Of a DNA stretch of 64,000 bases, positions 23,001-36,698 are shown one piece after another; the stretch's first letter is position 1; each line of letters opens with the position of its first letter. A program made the translations under genes and the position numbers. Source of the DNA: Trichoplusia ni. Taxonomy: Eukaryota > Arthropoda > Insecta > Lepidoptera > Noctuidae. The stretch lies in NCBI RefSeq assembly GCF_003590095.1, contig NC_039481.1:5890001-5954000 (forward strand), read 5' to 3'. The notes under the pieces were generated by a model that worked only from the letters and a program-made list of their open reading frames with translations, did no database searches and was not told the DNA's origin.

Positions 23001-24859
23001 AGAGCGCTATTAATAATGCTTAGAATGAATATTTCGAATTCCCAAATGTCATCCAGCTTATTAACCGGCTTCGTTTTTTGTTTAAGTTTTATTTGTTTTG
23101 GATTGGACAGAACATTTTGGTTTTGGCGCGGTCATTCCGACCTTTCGTTTTTTGTCTCGCATCATGCAATCTCGGCAGATGAAATATTGTTTAAAGTTAA
23201 TTAGTTATCCACTGATAAAGTCTTTTTCTATGGAACTACTCAATTATTTGTGAGTTTAGGTCAATATGATCGCTAATTTGATTTGGAAGTTGAAAAATGC
23301 ATCAAAATATAAGTTTTCTCGGATCTACTCTAGCGTTAATTTTACTTTCAAATGGAGCTTACGTATATCAAAAAAAGTTATCTGGGTTGATCGGCTTACA
23401 AGCTTATAAGTAAACCAAGTCATGAGATCATAGGCAGGTAAACAAGCAGCGACCGTTTAAATAATTAAAATTAGACATGCTGATTGAAACTATAATTTAA
23501 GCTTAAACACGAACGATTTATCATTAAGTCCATACGTCAAAAATCATCTGCAAAAAGATGCCACTAAATGAATAAATTTAGATTCCAATGCGCGTGATCG
23601 ATAGACTCGTAGATCGGATCTATAGATCATATCGACTTCGAAAATGGAATGCGTGAGTAAGACAAAATATAATTAATGATCGTCCTTCTAAATTCGAATC
23701 GGTCTGGTGCAGACATGTTGGCGTCGTCGCAATAAACAAAAGGCAAAAATTTTGTTTCATTTTTTCACGATTTTTTTTTTATTTCTGCATATAAAACGTT
23801 AGTAGATGCGGACAATTAATCATTCTGCGGCGTATTGTTGCATCTGTCGTGTCGGCTGGTAGAACTGGAGTGCGGCCATTGTTGTCGATGGACTTTTGTG
23901 CGTTTTGATAATTCCAAAAAACATCTATTGCGCCACCTGTGCCTAACTGTTCCATTGACTCAGACTCAATTTAAAATGGATTTTGTTCACTATCTTTTAA
24001 TGAACTGAACCCAGAAAACTTCTATTATGCGAGACTACTTTTTATAAACCAGGCTTTCAAAAAATGTCAAAAATACATGCTTGAACGATACAACAAAAGA
24101 TTAGATGTACGATTAATCTCTAACCCGAATATTAACAATGATTGTTGGATAATTATTACATCCTACAATTAATAATAACGTACAGGAGAGTATTCGATGA
24201 TGTATGATATCTTGGCTTACTACAAGATAATATGCTTCTTCGCTGTGATTCTATTATCAATTTTATTTAACATACATACATTTCATTCGTTTCTGTCGAT
24301 TCCGCACTACAGACTGCAACCTGTTTTAGTGAATTTGAAAATCGAAATAAGTTTCGTAGCAACAATTCACAGAAAAGATAATTCTAGAAATTGCAAAGAC
24401 TATATCGACTTACAGAAACAAATGACTCCCATGTGTTCAAGGCGTAATTACATAATCCATCTATTGGAAGTGGGATAAGACCATAATGTTGAGCTACTAT
24501 GCAATGGACCTGGGACAAGCCTGCCGCAACTTCTCAGCTTTTTAAAGACCATCAAGGAATACAACCGTTTTAGAACAGGAAAGATCTTACCTAACTCTGA
24601 GGGTTTGAGCATTATAGTGCCGGTATGGTTTACCTTCCCAAAATTAATCAGAAGAAGCAAATTGGCCAAATGAGTGTTGTAAGTTCTTAAGGTTTGAACA
24701 ATGGTCCATTGGATATCGTCTTTAAAACTATTTAAAATAAGTACATGACGAGAGTTTTGTTTTTTAGTAGAACACAGCACATGAGGGTTTAGTCACCTGA
24801 GCGGTTACCTGCAAGCACAATCAATCGCGGCACAGACGGTTATGACGGCTAACGTGTTC

Positions 24860-24930
24860 TGTCGTGGAGCAATCCGTCACGCTCGGCGGCGGCGCGGGCG
24901 CAGATCAGGCGCCGAGCTTTTGTTGGACGT
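24860..24930. promoter_or_regulatory. Short GC-rich island
   Basis: A stretch rich in CG dinucleotides (around CTCGGCGGCGGCGCGGGCGC) within DNA of roughly one-third GC. It could be a promoter or enhancer core; no gene start is seen beside it. Confidence 0.3.
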
Positions 24931-25128
24931 GGGAAAACTGTACTCAACGAGTACTTATTAAATATCTTGTCTTTTTTGCCCCGAGTGCAAAATGGTGAAG
25001 AATTAGGATGTGAGGTGTACCTGCCATTAATAACGTAAACAAAGAGAACTCCTTTTTAAGCTAATTGTCTGTCTTGTATTTGTTAAAATTTTATCTGTTA
25101 ATGTATTTTCTGATAGGGACTGGCTTTT

Positions 25129-25202
25129 ATCCAAAAAAGATTTGAATTTTAGGTCTTAGTTGTATTGAACAACTAAGAACTAAAATTCAAATCTTTTCGG
25201 AT
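25129..25202. repeat. Near-perfect foldback, about 33-bp stem
   Basis: The left arm begins ATCCAAAAAAGATTTGAATT and continues TTAGGTCTTAGTTGT. The right arm begins ACAACTAAGAACTAAAATTC and ends ATCTTTTCGGAT. The pairing has one internal mismatch and one bulge near the base, with a 5-base loop. It is too perfect for a typical miRNA precursor and too short for a usual MITE. Confidence 0.85.
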
Positions 25203-26128
25203 CGCGTAATCTGTGTAGGAGCATCGTCATCGACACGAAAAGAGGAAGAAGTAAGAAGTCATCTCACGTGTATTTCTAATCCTAATTGAATTTTAATCAG
25301 CCTAGAATCTGAGGCTCTGTTACTTCTATATGAAAATTAGCAAACTTTTATATGAGGTTAATCTTAAATTAAATGATAACACAATAACACTTTACGTCAC
25401 CAATTTCATATATTGGCTTGATTGCATTGTAATTTTAAAATAACCTCAAATAATTTAGATTTGTTTTATGTAGATACTACGTGATCTAGGTTAAAAACGT
25501 AAAACAACAAACATTCATAATTAGTCTTTGTTTTATTTTATTCAATAAGTAAAAGATTCACTGATTACTTAACATTAACAATTCTCAGTTTATTTGCTTA
25601 ATTCTTCTGAACCGTAATCTGTAAAAATAAACATATTCATCATAATTAGTCCGAGACATTTAGTTGGCCATCCTTTGTTGAGTTATGACACTAGTTCGTA
25701 GAATAACCTCATTTTTCTACTCCATACTATCAAACTGTTTGGAGGGTTAACATGTGAAAAAAAACAAACGAATGTGCGACCAGTTTTTTCACCTGACAAC
25801 ACCCAACGTTACTTTTTTATGGAGATACACCATTTTGAAAATTAAATTATAGGTTATAATTTTAATATGATAGGTGTGTAATATATTTCTTGAAGGAATG
25901 TTTTGAAGAGATTTTTATCTTTTAATAGTATTTATTTTATTCGAATCTAAAGCATTTTATATGAAATCGTCCCTTTTTATTTGTGTTAGAAGTTAATGAG
26001 TAAGTTATTCATTTTTTTATGACTCGTTTGTTTTTGACAGAAGTACCTACCAGCTGGATTTAAGTATCAATATAAAACAAAGTACTTTCATAAATATTGA
26101 TTATGTGCATTAATCTTTTGGTTTTAAA

Positions 26129-26205
26129 ATCTAATTATCCCTTACGGCTGTGAAATGTTACCCACATTCATTTTCATGTCTTTAATCGTGAGGGGATAAT
26201 TAGAT
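26129..26205. repeat. Inverted repeat, 13-bp arms
   Basis: ATCTAATTATCCC begins at 26129 and its reverse complement ends at 26205, with about 48 bases between. It may be a tiny MITE relic. Confidence 0.75.
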
Positions 26206-28194
26206 AAGAAGAGATAAAGAGGCTTGCTTACAAATACCGTGTTAGTTTAATGCATTCGTTTGTGTATCTGTATCCACTATTGATTCGTTTAATCCATTTA
26301 TTCTGATGTATGCTTTCCTATGGATGTCCTTTACCTACTATATAGCTATATGTCAGTATTAGATTTGTGACTTCATACAGCTTTCTCTTTAAAAATTCAT
26401 ATCAGCATACTTTGCAATATTTTTGATTTGCTAGCTATTGCATCTTCATATTATTACATATGCGGATACAATAGTTGGCACTGAAAATATACACATAAGA
26501 ACACAAAATAACTTTAATAAACATAATATAAGACATAATGTAAATCGGCAGAATCATTCCTAACCTCCAAACAGTTTTTCTTGCAGCGGCGTAAAACAAA
26601 AGCCTATCTCACATCATATCAGCTTATAGACAAGCTATAAAGATTACATCTACAAAGAAATCGGCACAGATTACAGCTAAACGGCCATAGCAATTGGAAG
26701 ATACATTTTAACGACTGTGTTTTTTGGCGCTACGATACGATGGCGAAAAAAAAACGCGGCAGCGACAAAAGACGATCGTCACAAAGATCCTCCTTACAGA
26801 TAAAGGGACCATAAATAACACCATAGTTTTATATTGTTTTTATGGATGTTTCACGAAGATTCCTATAAGTTTCTATCATTTGTCAATATGTGTATTAAAA
26901 TTGTATTCTCTCTAGTTTTTAAATCGAATGATAAATTAGGGCTGGATTGATTTTACCTGTCCTTTGGGCTTATGAACCTTAGGTTAAGCCGCAATCGAAT
27001 ATTAACATTTGATTAATCTGTTCAGAATACTGACACTCGTGTTATGAGGTAGGTACCGTTTTTTTAATGACTCATGAAAAAATATCAGTCTTCTTTTGGA
27101 TGATACTATTTCCAGTGACCGTCCTTAACTGTTTATTTTATCATTCTTCGTATTTCATTCTAAAATTGTGTTCGATAAAAAATACAGTTTATGGAACATA
27201 GAAACACAATTTAAAGACAATCATTATCGGTTTTCAAATGTTTTCAGTGAACTTCCAAAATTTTTTTTTTTTTAACAACAATGCAGTTCCTACAAATGTT
27301 ATAAACCTCTTTTTTGAAATCAGTTAATAACAAACATTTAATAAGCACACAGAATTAATTTAGCACATCCATCCATCTACCCTTCTAAACGTAAACCATC
27401 AGTAAGGCTATAGAAAAAGTGTTAAACAAAATTGTGGTAGTTGCCCCTATGTTGAGGGATCGTTCCCTAAAACTTTATTAAATCTTCCTTAGAATTCATT
27501 AGAGGCCTGTTTCTAAATTAAGTTTCGCACCCCACGCTCGGCTCACTTTACATTTTATGAGATGTTTTCGCTTACTTTGTACAGTGATTTAATTTTAAAC
27601 GTGTAATAAGATTTATTATTATTTATTAGAGCTATGTATATTGTTTGTTCCCCACGGCGCGTGTAAAGACAATTTTGTGTTTGGTTTGTTGTATAAACGT
27701 TTGGAAGGAGGTATTTGATACAATTATCTAAAGTTAATTAACGAAAATACTTTAGTACAATGGGTAAGTGTGCATAAAAATAATAAGACAGTTAAGTATA
27801 TCTTACAAATGTTAGTCATACATTTTGAGACAATCTGATTAAACAAAGCTCTAGAAAAGAACCCTACAGATTCTAACCTCACTAACCTGTAACTATTGTC
27901 TTTTCAATATTCATTATATATGTATATCTTGAGATATCTTTTGCTTGTGGTTTAAAGTTCTATAAACTTAAAGTTATTTTTTGTTTTCATATTTGGATTA
28001 AAAATGTCACATTTGCATGATTACTATTGTTTTAAACATAAGCGCTCAAAGAGCTTCAAATCCAGCTTAGTTATTACAAAACAATTTTCAATTATTTTAC
28101 ATACTATTTCACTAAAACGGCTTCATCATGAACACTAACAACTCCAAACAATCACTGAATCTGAATAACCAAACCCGTCGCATGAAACTGAAAG

Positions 28195-28290
28195 TGCGTG
28201 CGTACAAGACGTTTGCCGTCGGACAGGGCGGGCGCCAGGGCGGGAGCGTCCCGTTGCTAGGCAACGCACCGCGGGTGGGCGTGGCAATCG
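28195..28290. promoter_or_regulatory. GC-rich block with RFX X-box palindrome
   Basis: The GC-rich stretch contains CGTTGCTAGGCAACG at 28252-28266, a perfect RFX X-box palindrome (GTTGC, 3 bases, GCAAC). It is flanked by GC boxes (GGGCGGG twice) and a GGGTGGGCGTGGC KLF/CACCC-type site. TATAAG and GATA-like sites follow at about 28325-28345. I infer an enhancer or promoter; the target gene is unknown. Confidence 0.45.
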
Positions 28291-30679
28291 ATACCACCCT
28301 CACCTCACGCAGTCACCTCCAGGCTTTATAAGATAGCCCTTATCAGTACACCAGATGAGCTGGAACAGTACACTAGGCTCTACGCTACCTAATAGCTTAC
28401 AGGCGTACTGTTGTCACATTGCAGTTGAGTAGAGTAGTATTGCAGCTGTGGAGGCGAGGTAGTGCATTCAGGTTGAAGAGTGGCGTCTCTTTAACACAAC
28501 TGCAACAATATTACTTTAGATAGTGGTGGTAGGCATTTTGGTGTCATACAGTTTTAGAAACACTACGCTTTGGCTGAGATTCTTGTTAGCCTTTCTGAAG
28601 TTTGTCGCGTTGATAGACATTCGCATTTGTCGCATTGACAGAATTTGATAATTATAATGTAATATTTGACATTGACTTAAGTAACATTTAGGTATCAATT
28701 ACAAGGTTATACATATTTTTTTAACTACCGATATAATTATGTCTACTTTTAAAAGTTATGAGTTTACAATCTGCATTTTTCGATTCTACAGAGATTGTTA
28801 CTCACCTGCACTTGAACTAAATGAAACCTCTTTCGAAATGTATGAAAATATAGCTAATGTTGTAATTTAGTGAAAGTCCGAATGTCGATTACAGCTTTGC
28901 CATTAAATTTCAAGTACATGTAATGAACATGCAACATTGTAAGCGTAAAAGACTATAATCGTTTTTGATAACCGCCTTCATTACATAATTTTATTTTGAG
29001 CTTATTCCATTGAACTTATCAAGATTAAATTGTGTTATATAGGTAAATGGTAAAAAAACTTAATTTTTCACAAGCTTTAGGAAAGAAGTTACAATATTAC
29101 TTAGGTATGTGTTTTTAATGTTTCATCTGTGGCAGGTATAACAGTGTAAAGAGAACAATTGGTTTTTTAATCATGTCATGTAATAGTTTAGTAATTGTAA
29201 ATTTAACTTAAGATAGCTGATGAATTGGTCCTATAGAAAAGGAAGTGGTCCGAAGCTAAGACGAACGCTGGCAACAATTGTATCTGTAGCTCTTAGTCAC
29301 TTCAAACCCGACCCCGAAATTTGTGAAACCACGTCGCGACTTTCAAAATTCATCAAGTCTTTTAATGTTGCTGTCAAAAAGAAATTGAGTTTCCCTTCTC
29401 AGTGATGTGGGGGAGTGCTGTGGACAGACTCGGTACTACTCTGTACCTACTATTAGTGCACAAAGGTCGGCTGTCGCGCACATCCTGTGTCGGCAAGCAG
29501 GGGTGCGAATTATGACCTGTCAGCGGCAGATCATAGTCCCGTATGTACTATACCTGACGCTAATTTGGATGTTTTCGATGTAGCCTTTGATTATGCGTTT
29601 GTTAATAATAATTTAGATTGTGCTTTGTTTATTCCTGTGTGCTTAAGATGAGATGAGAGTTTTGAAGGCTTCTGGAGATATATCTAAGAAGTTGAAGCTT
29701 AATAAAAATAAATATAAACATTTTGCAAAGAAACAAATTGGCTATCGATTTTGTGATACAAACTTGGATGCATATTCAATTTGAAAAAAAAACTATTTGT
29801 TTCTACTCTAATTATTCGAATTATTATCGTCATCGTAGTCTGCACAAGACTGCTGGACAAACGCCTTCATAAATCTTTTCGATAATCTAGTTATCTTAAT
29901 TGAAATTGCTCACATGTCGATATGGGAAAAAGTAAGTGGGTTCTTATGCATGCAATAAATTGAACGCCGTTTCATAAAATACATATTTATATGTATAAAT
30001 GTACTATAATGATATGTAAACATACGTTGTCCAATGTCCACGTTGTCATGCATCTAATTAATACAAATCGTAGACTCGCTCCACGAGATGTGTCCTGACG
30101 TCCGTCCCTCCCAAATATATGGTCCATAAAACTACGATTACTTTTATAAACACTACATTTATAACTACTTCATGATTGTATTATTTATTTTACGTAATAT
30201 ATTATGCTGTGGTGGAGATTTTGATTTTTTTCTAAACTGTGCTTTCAAATATTTAAAATTCTCTGGCACAGTACACTCCATTAATTTATAGTATTCGGCC
30301 ACGTGGACTAGTATGGAGAACACTTCTGTTATGGCATGTGACTTGTATTGGGTTATTGTATTTTTTTATAAGTAATGATTTTAGAAGAAGCTGTTATTTT
30401 AGATTTTTGTTTGCAGAGCCAATTTTACTTGAAGTTGTTTTGTTATAAAATAATGGATGTTCAGATATCTGGTAGTTAATTGAATGGAAGGACAGATTTA
30501 CTGAAGATATGATCAAATAAAAATTGGTACTTCTAAGTCAAATAGTTTATTTTCTAAAAAAACATTTTTTCTTTAATCGTTTCTTGTTTCAGTCATTGAA
30601 TGTATTTCTGATTTATATTTTAAACCACCTACCTACCTAAGGTTGTGAGGCTTATAAGTATCGAGTAGGTTCCCATTCC

Positions 30680-30750
30680 ACAGTAAGCGGGCAGTGTGAT
30701 CCGTAGCGCACGGAGCACGGCGCTCGCCGGCCGACCGGGACGCGCCCGCA
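30680..30750. promoter_or_regulatory. Short GC-rich island
   Basis: A GC-rich stretch (GGCGCTCGCCGGCCGACCGG and flanks) in AT-rich DNA. About 100 bases downstream is an acceptor-like CATATTCAG followed by a 100-codon open frame without a recognised domain. A non-coding transcript start is possible, but nothing here proves it. Confidence 0.25.
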
Positions 30751-32265
30751 CTAAATTTAAATATTTTAATCCTTAATTTAAATTTTTGACATTTTTATTT
30801 TATGTTGGTATTCGTGTAGTTTCATTTTTAATGTTATTTGTCATATTCAGGAGACGGTACAACTCGTGACTGGCGCCTCGGAACACCATTTGTTGGTAAA
30901 ATATCGTCAATGAGAGAGACTGACACAGGACAATTTGTTCGAACATTACGTACCTTCGATGGCAAAACATTTCGAATGAAGATTGTATTTATTAATAGAA
31001 TGTGGTGGCGTACTGTGATATTGGGGTTTGTCCCATCAGCGAGCCTATCACTTTGTTTATTTTTGAATGCTGAACATTTTGGTCAAAAACGTTACTGTGA
31101 TCTTTATAAAGGCCCTTCTTTTAAATTGACACTACTTTACCTTTAACAACCAAGAAAAACTGGACCATCTGGGAAGAGAATAAATTTGTTTTTTTTTTCT
31201 CATAAATTGTTAAAGATGCAACTCTTAAAAGGTTCTTGGAGTTTTGTTTCCTGTTTATGTGCACGTTTGCTCTGCATTTGAGTAGGTATCCAATTAATAT
31301 TAAGTAAGTACTTTAGTTATAATTGAATAACAACGTCACTTGCTAAACAGTAAAACAGCCCTAAATGTCCTTCAATCTGAATTTTCCACCGAATTTCATG
31401 GTGTCTTAGTCACTTGAACATATAATACCTATATTTGTATCTTCAAACTTAAACAATAAATACAACGGTTATCGGGATTGCCCGTCGCCCGACTAGCTTC
31501 GGACTCAACCGGACTCCTTAATCACAGTAGTAGTATGTAGTATGTTCCTCAACCATGAGCTGACGCCAGGACGGGATCGCGAGTCAAGTCGATACGAGAC
31601 GAGAGTTTAGTTTTGTTAACCAACCCTACTACTTAGTACTCAACAGTTTCTGCAGTTTGGCATACTTAACCTCTGATTTTCGACTCCAACATATTTCAAA
31701 CAACCCGTCCGTTTGATTTCGAACTATCTTGGAGGAAAATAAATGAGTCTTGTAGATCATTACAATATGTATTGACGATCATTAGTCATCGGCAACGAAC
31801 GGCGCTAGCGCACCTATCACATTGCCTTTTAATATTTTATTCAAATCTCTAGTGTATTGTCAATATTCTAACACAAACATTATACAGTCCACCTTACATT
31901 CACAAACAAATGAAAATAAACCTTATTTCTTTTGCTATAAAGGCGGAATTTAATGTTTCAGTGGAAGGTTGTAACATAGACTACAATTTGTTTAGAGATA
32001 AGTGTATTTTTATGGTTTTCTTTAATGGAAAACTCGCAATTTACATGTTTATTAATTGCGGCATAAGGTTTACTTGTTTAGCTTTTTTGATTAAATTCTG
32101 CGATATTAATTATCCCAGTGTACCTTTTTATACTACGATAATAAATTTTGAAGGTATCGAGAAATTGTAGGTACACTTTTCAGTTTCACGATTATAATTT
32201 CAGCTACGGAAGATGCCTAAGGGGCCTAGCAACACCTCTTAAAGTAAGACTTGCATTTGTATTGA

Positions 32266-32355
32266 CAAAATGCTTAAGGAAATAATTTCAAATTTAATCC
32301 AACTGCCATTCATTCATCGGCCGTTTTTAATCGGGGCCCCGATGGCGTGGGATAA
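32266..32355 (+). mobile_element. Right-half copy of the foldback MITE family
   Basis: ACAAAATGCTTAA, then TTTAATCCAACTGCCATTCA, ATCGGCC and CGGGGCCCC match the right half of the element at 7853-8110 in the same order. The left arm is not present. Confidence 0.7.
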
Positions 32356-32564
32356 GAGGAAAAAGTAGAGTTCTGGTGATTTTCCCGATAGCCCGGGAAA
32401 AGAAGAAAACGAGAGAGCTCTTAAGGTTTAAGCCGTTAGGACTCGGCCATAATCTGCTCGTTTTGGGGTTGTCATCAAAAATAGCAACTCAGAATTTTAA
32501 GGTAAAGAATAAAATATTTCTACAAGCTGTTGCCAGCCTCTCAGCCTGCTACAAATAAAAAAAT

Positions 32565-32735
32565 GATCCCACGGAAACATACAATCAAAATTAAAACTTT
32601 GCTTTAAACCAGGTAGTAAACTATCTCTGTACAAAATTTCATCCAAATATTTTTAGTGCTTTTTGCGTAAAAGAGTAACAAACATCCATCCATACTTACA
32701 AACTTTCGCGATTATAATGTTATAAGTAGAAAATA
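32565..32735 (+). repeat. Common lepidopteran interspersed repeat, 3' part
   Basis: AACTATCTCTGTACAAAATT, then TCATCCAAATATTTTTAGTG, GAGTAACAAACATCCATCCA and ACTTACAAACTTTCGCGATT match a repeat end that is extremely frequent in moth and butterfly genomes. The class is not certain (Helitron/Lep1-like or RTE-like). Its tail is shared with 7383-7434. Confidence 0.65.
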
Positions 32736-33520
32736 TTTAGATATTTCTCTCTCTTTCTCTTTTGTGATTTGAAGGTCAGATAGGTAACGGCCGGCGGCCC
32801 CACTTAGAGTGTTGAGATCCGCAATATATTCTAAAATGATGGGCTAAAATAGATGGACAAAATTATGAGTGCGTCGGTTTAATAGATACCTAATGACATT
32901 TGATACGTATTATTGCAGTTCAAATAATTATTTATTTCTGGGTAATCTGCTGTCAACGCTTCTTTATCATTTAATAAATCATTAGTCCGTAGTACATAGG
33001 TATACTATATTGCGATTAGATTTAAGTGGATATTCCAGATGTAGCAAGTTAAATATTACCTACATTTTGCGCAAAATTATTCATCTATTTTACCTTTTTA
33101 TAATAATTATTTTGATTGCAAATATGTAGTACTTACTAATATAAAGATGTCTTAATTACGTCTCTCTTTACATGTTACGTTTTCTGTCGATTTTATATTA
33201 CCTACAGTACCTAATTAATATGTAAGTATATGTATACTTAATACAGTATAATGTTATTTATGTTGTTAAATATGTAAAATAACTAAACTCTTCCAACTAT
33301 AATATAAAGAAAACAAATATTTCTACAATAGACACCATGTATTACTTCATTTCAATGCCACTTATAGCGAGCAACAAACATCTACGGGGTCAATGTTCGA
33401 TAAAAGTGGATGACGTCATAGCTAATAGCAAACTCGAATCTTTCGACTCATCAAATACTATGTGGAACACGGCAGGTACCTCTTCACTATCTGTTGCGTA
33501 ATTTCGCCACCCTCAGACAT

Positions 33521-33602
33521 GACGAGGTGGCCGAGTGGTTAAGGCGTTGGACTGCTAATCCAATGTGCTCTGCACGCGTGGGTTCGAATCCCATCCTCGT
33601 CG
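33521..33602 (+). tRNA. tRNA-Ser, anticodon GCU (reads AGC/AGU)
   Basis: An 82-base gene with no intron. Acceptor stem GACGAGG (33521-33527) pairs with CCTCGTC (33595-33601), with discriminator G at 33602. The anticodon GCT is at 33554-33556, in loop CTGCTAA. A long variable arm typical of class II serine tRNAs follows (around GTGCTCTGCACGC). The T-loop is GGTTCGAATCC, which also serves as the B box. A run of five T at 33607-33611 is the Pol III terminator. CCA is not encoded, as expected in eukaryotes. All features support a functional nuclear gene. Confidence 0.97.
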
Positions 33603-33606
33603 GATC

Positions 33607-33611
33607 TTTTT
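33607..33611 (+). terminator. Pol III terminator of tRNA-Ser
   Basis: Five T residues begin five bases past the tRNA 3' end. Confidence 0.8.
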
Positions 33612-35549
33612 GTTGATATATTTGTTTTTTGCATACAAATATTGTTATTTATTTTTATTTTCGAGGAGTATTTTATCTTATTTGTTTGTATTTTTTTAAT
33701 TAAACTTTCGCCTATTAATTTCAAAAGTACTGGTAAGGTATAATTTGAATATTGTTTTTCAAATTAAGAATTATAAACTATATATTTTTATCATTTTGAA
33801 TAAAACAATGTCCATAAACGCACTCAATCCCTTACCATAGCTAGTCATTAAATCATTTTCCATCAAATAAGTTTTCATTTACACTCGACTTAACTAATGT
33901 TTGCGTATGGCCCAACCGCCGCGGCCGCCGCCGCCGGCAGCTATAGGTTATGCTTGGCTCACCCGCAAGGGGACTCGAATCGAACACAGATTATATTTGA
34001 AAGGGCATGAATAAGTAAACAGTGCTTGTTTATGGTATGAACCAATGAGTCTTCAATGAATAGCAAATGTAATTGCGTTTAGGATTCGATTTTTAAATGG
34101 AATTAGGTTTTTTTTGTTTTAATATTTCCCGTCTCATACCACTGTCAAACTAGTGAAATTAAATGAAATATATTCAATGAAATGTTTGATTTTTTAAATT
34201 TATTTTTTATGAATGTTATGAATATTTTTTATCTTAAAATCTATGTAGAAGAGTATTTCTATCATAATTTATAAAATTATGTACTATTATGATTACTTAT
34301 GCAGTACCAATTTATTACACGGCAAACTAAATATTAAAAAAAAAATAAGTATTTTGCTTTATTATTGTATGTTTGCGCCCGGCATGTTAGCATTGGCAAT
34401 ATGATATAACATAGGTAACGTTAGAATTTATTCAGTTTCAGTGGAAAATTATTATCACAATCTTATAAGATTTTTAATAGCATTATTTTACGTTTCTTAG
34501 TTCCTACCTTCTTTCTTCGTCGATACTATCTACTTAGAAGGTAAGATACTTTTAATTAGATTAATATTACGAAAATTCATATTGGACCTTCATCCAATCA
34601 ACTAAACCAATGGAATCATAATTTATATTGGAAATATATATTGCCATATCTTTTTCACTATAAAAGATGTCTTATAAGTAGCTAATATTGATTACTGTCC
34701 TTGTTTCAACGCTATAGTTAGCAGATTTTGTTAAAACCTTTTTGTTAATCACCCTTCTATTCCTAGAGCTACGAATAAGTAGCCAATTCAACTTGACCCC
34801 TACTACCTTCGGGGGTTCACTAAACCTCGGGTTAAACAGCGGCACACCTACTTAACAATATGACAAGAATAGCTCATCCCCGACACACGTAAAACTATTA
34901 ATCCATCCTTCACACTTTGATGAGTATTGTGGGTATGTGCAAATAATTAGATGTGGCGTTAGGCAGGCGTCGCACGCGCCGCGCCGCCGTCGCACGTGCG
35001 TCGCGTATTGTTACTAACGTTATTTATGAATATTGTTGAGCGCGGCGTCGAGTGGATCGCCGACACGTGACTCCTGTCCTATGATCGATGTGCACAAAGC
35101 TTATGAACGCCTGGTAATCTGCATGGGTTTGGATGTCAATGAGAAGGTGTAATCCGGATTCAAGAGCTGGTATTGTGAGATGTGACGTTTGGAATGAGTT
35201 AAGTGGCGCTTTGAAATGATATTCCTTATTTTCCGAAATCAAAGTTAGCGGGAATAAGATAAAAAAAATACATTACTCAAAGTTGTCCATGTTTAGTATT
35301 AATTTAAGGAGAGCTGGAATGCCTTACTCGGTAGTAAAGAATACAAATAAATTTTGATAGCATTATTTGTGTATTTTTTGCAAGAAACATAACAACACTG
35401 AAGATCTTTTGACATGTACCTTACAAGCCTTCATCAGTTTAAAATAAATTTCATGGAAAAGTAGAAACCGTTACCTGACAGTTGACAACAGCAAATCCTT
35501 CGGCTTGAGAAACATTGCTGTGGATTTCAATAAATTATGAAATACGAAG

Positions 35550-35700
35550 TGTTAGGTAAAGCCGGGCGATTGGTATCGGAAGTGAGGCGGGATGACGCAG
35601 AGGGGTGACTTCCGTGTTCCGGCCTACTGCAGGCAGTAACTCATCATCAGGGCGCGGCGGGGCGCCGGCCACTCTCCCCCGCTCTCCCCCACACAAAGAA
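35550..35700. promoter_or_regulatory. GC-rich island
   Basis: The stretch includes GGGCGCGGCGGGGCGCCGGC and C-rich runs. No start or splice signal beside it points to a coding gene. It is a candidate regulatory element only. Confidence 0.3.
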
Positions 35701-36698
35701 ATATAAAGATTTGTGTGAATTATACCCTCCCTAAAGGGGAAACACATAAAAATGTTATGTTTGCTCAGTAACGTTTTTAAAGTATCGAAATAAAATGTTT
35801 TTTTTTGTTTGTACAATTTTGAGTAAATTCATTAACGATACTTTTTAATGCTTTTTTCCTGAAGCATAAATAAATTTCTACAAAAGTTTAATACAAATTA
35901 TGTGAACTAAATAGTTTAGTCTATCTCTAAGAGAAAATAGGCGGGTCCGAGGTAGCCTGGCCTGTAAGGGGACTAGGAGCGTGCATATTTCTAATACAAC
36001 GCTATGTTCTAATAAGACAATATATATATAAACCATAGATAATATTTCTTATGAAAAAGTCGTCTAATAAACCAATAAAAAAATTGAATTGTACACATTT
36101 ACTTAACTGTAATAATATCAATTGTTTGAATCTTAAACACAAGCTTCCCGTTAAAGTACGTACCCATGTTCCTATTTCAAAACACGATTTACCTCCCTGA
36201 AAACAAAATGGAGTCAAAATGTGATTAAAAACAAAAATATACGCAACAGTTACTCTTTGGTACAACAGGAACATGCATAGGTATAGTATAGAAATGTTCG
36301 AGACTATTAATGGCTCCTTGACTTATAAACAATAAAAATATACATTTAAATGTCACATTAAAATCTAGTTCTTATTATTACTCCAATCGGATTTAATTTC
36401 GAATAGGTATTTACATAGTTAACCCCCAACCTGTTTTCAAAAATCTAAGCTAAGGAACTTTTTATTATGACTTAATTACATTTTAAAAAGGTTCTCCAAA
36501 AGTATTTCTTATAAATTGCTTAATTAGATCCTAAAATTACATCATTAACAACTCACCTAAGTGCAATGAGAAACTTTTTACTATTGTTTATAAGATGTTC
36601 AACGTGTGAACAGAATAACAAATGCCTTAAACACGATAATATGTAAATGTGTTTACTTGCCAAATGTATTTTCGTTGTAATTGTAATGTTTGTATCGC

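Larger units (their letters stand above)
14690..33520. other. Gene-poor region upstream of GDPD copy B
   Basis: About 19 kb with no protein-coding gene I can support; open frames are short and show no recognisable domain. The promoter of copy B should lie at the left end. Contents listed separately are a tRNA-derived SINE (16110-16290), a LINE 3' end (16735-17025), foldbacks (25129-25202, 26129-26205), GC-rich islands (24860-24930, 28195-28290, 30680-30750) and repeats at 32266-32735. A homopurine-rich run covers about 21255-21312. The rest is AT-rich DNA in which I see nothing. Confidence 0.65.

Noticed and set aside
28128..28331. Small plus-strand open frame through the GC-rich X-box block
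   Set aside because: Open mainly because of GC content; no similarity and no initiation context worth trusting.
33539..33724. Minus-strand open frame ending in DGIRTHACRAHWISSPTP
   Set aside because: It is the reverse reading of the tRNA-Ser gene, a well-known false protein.
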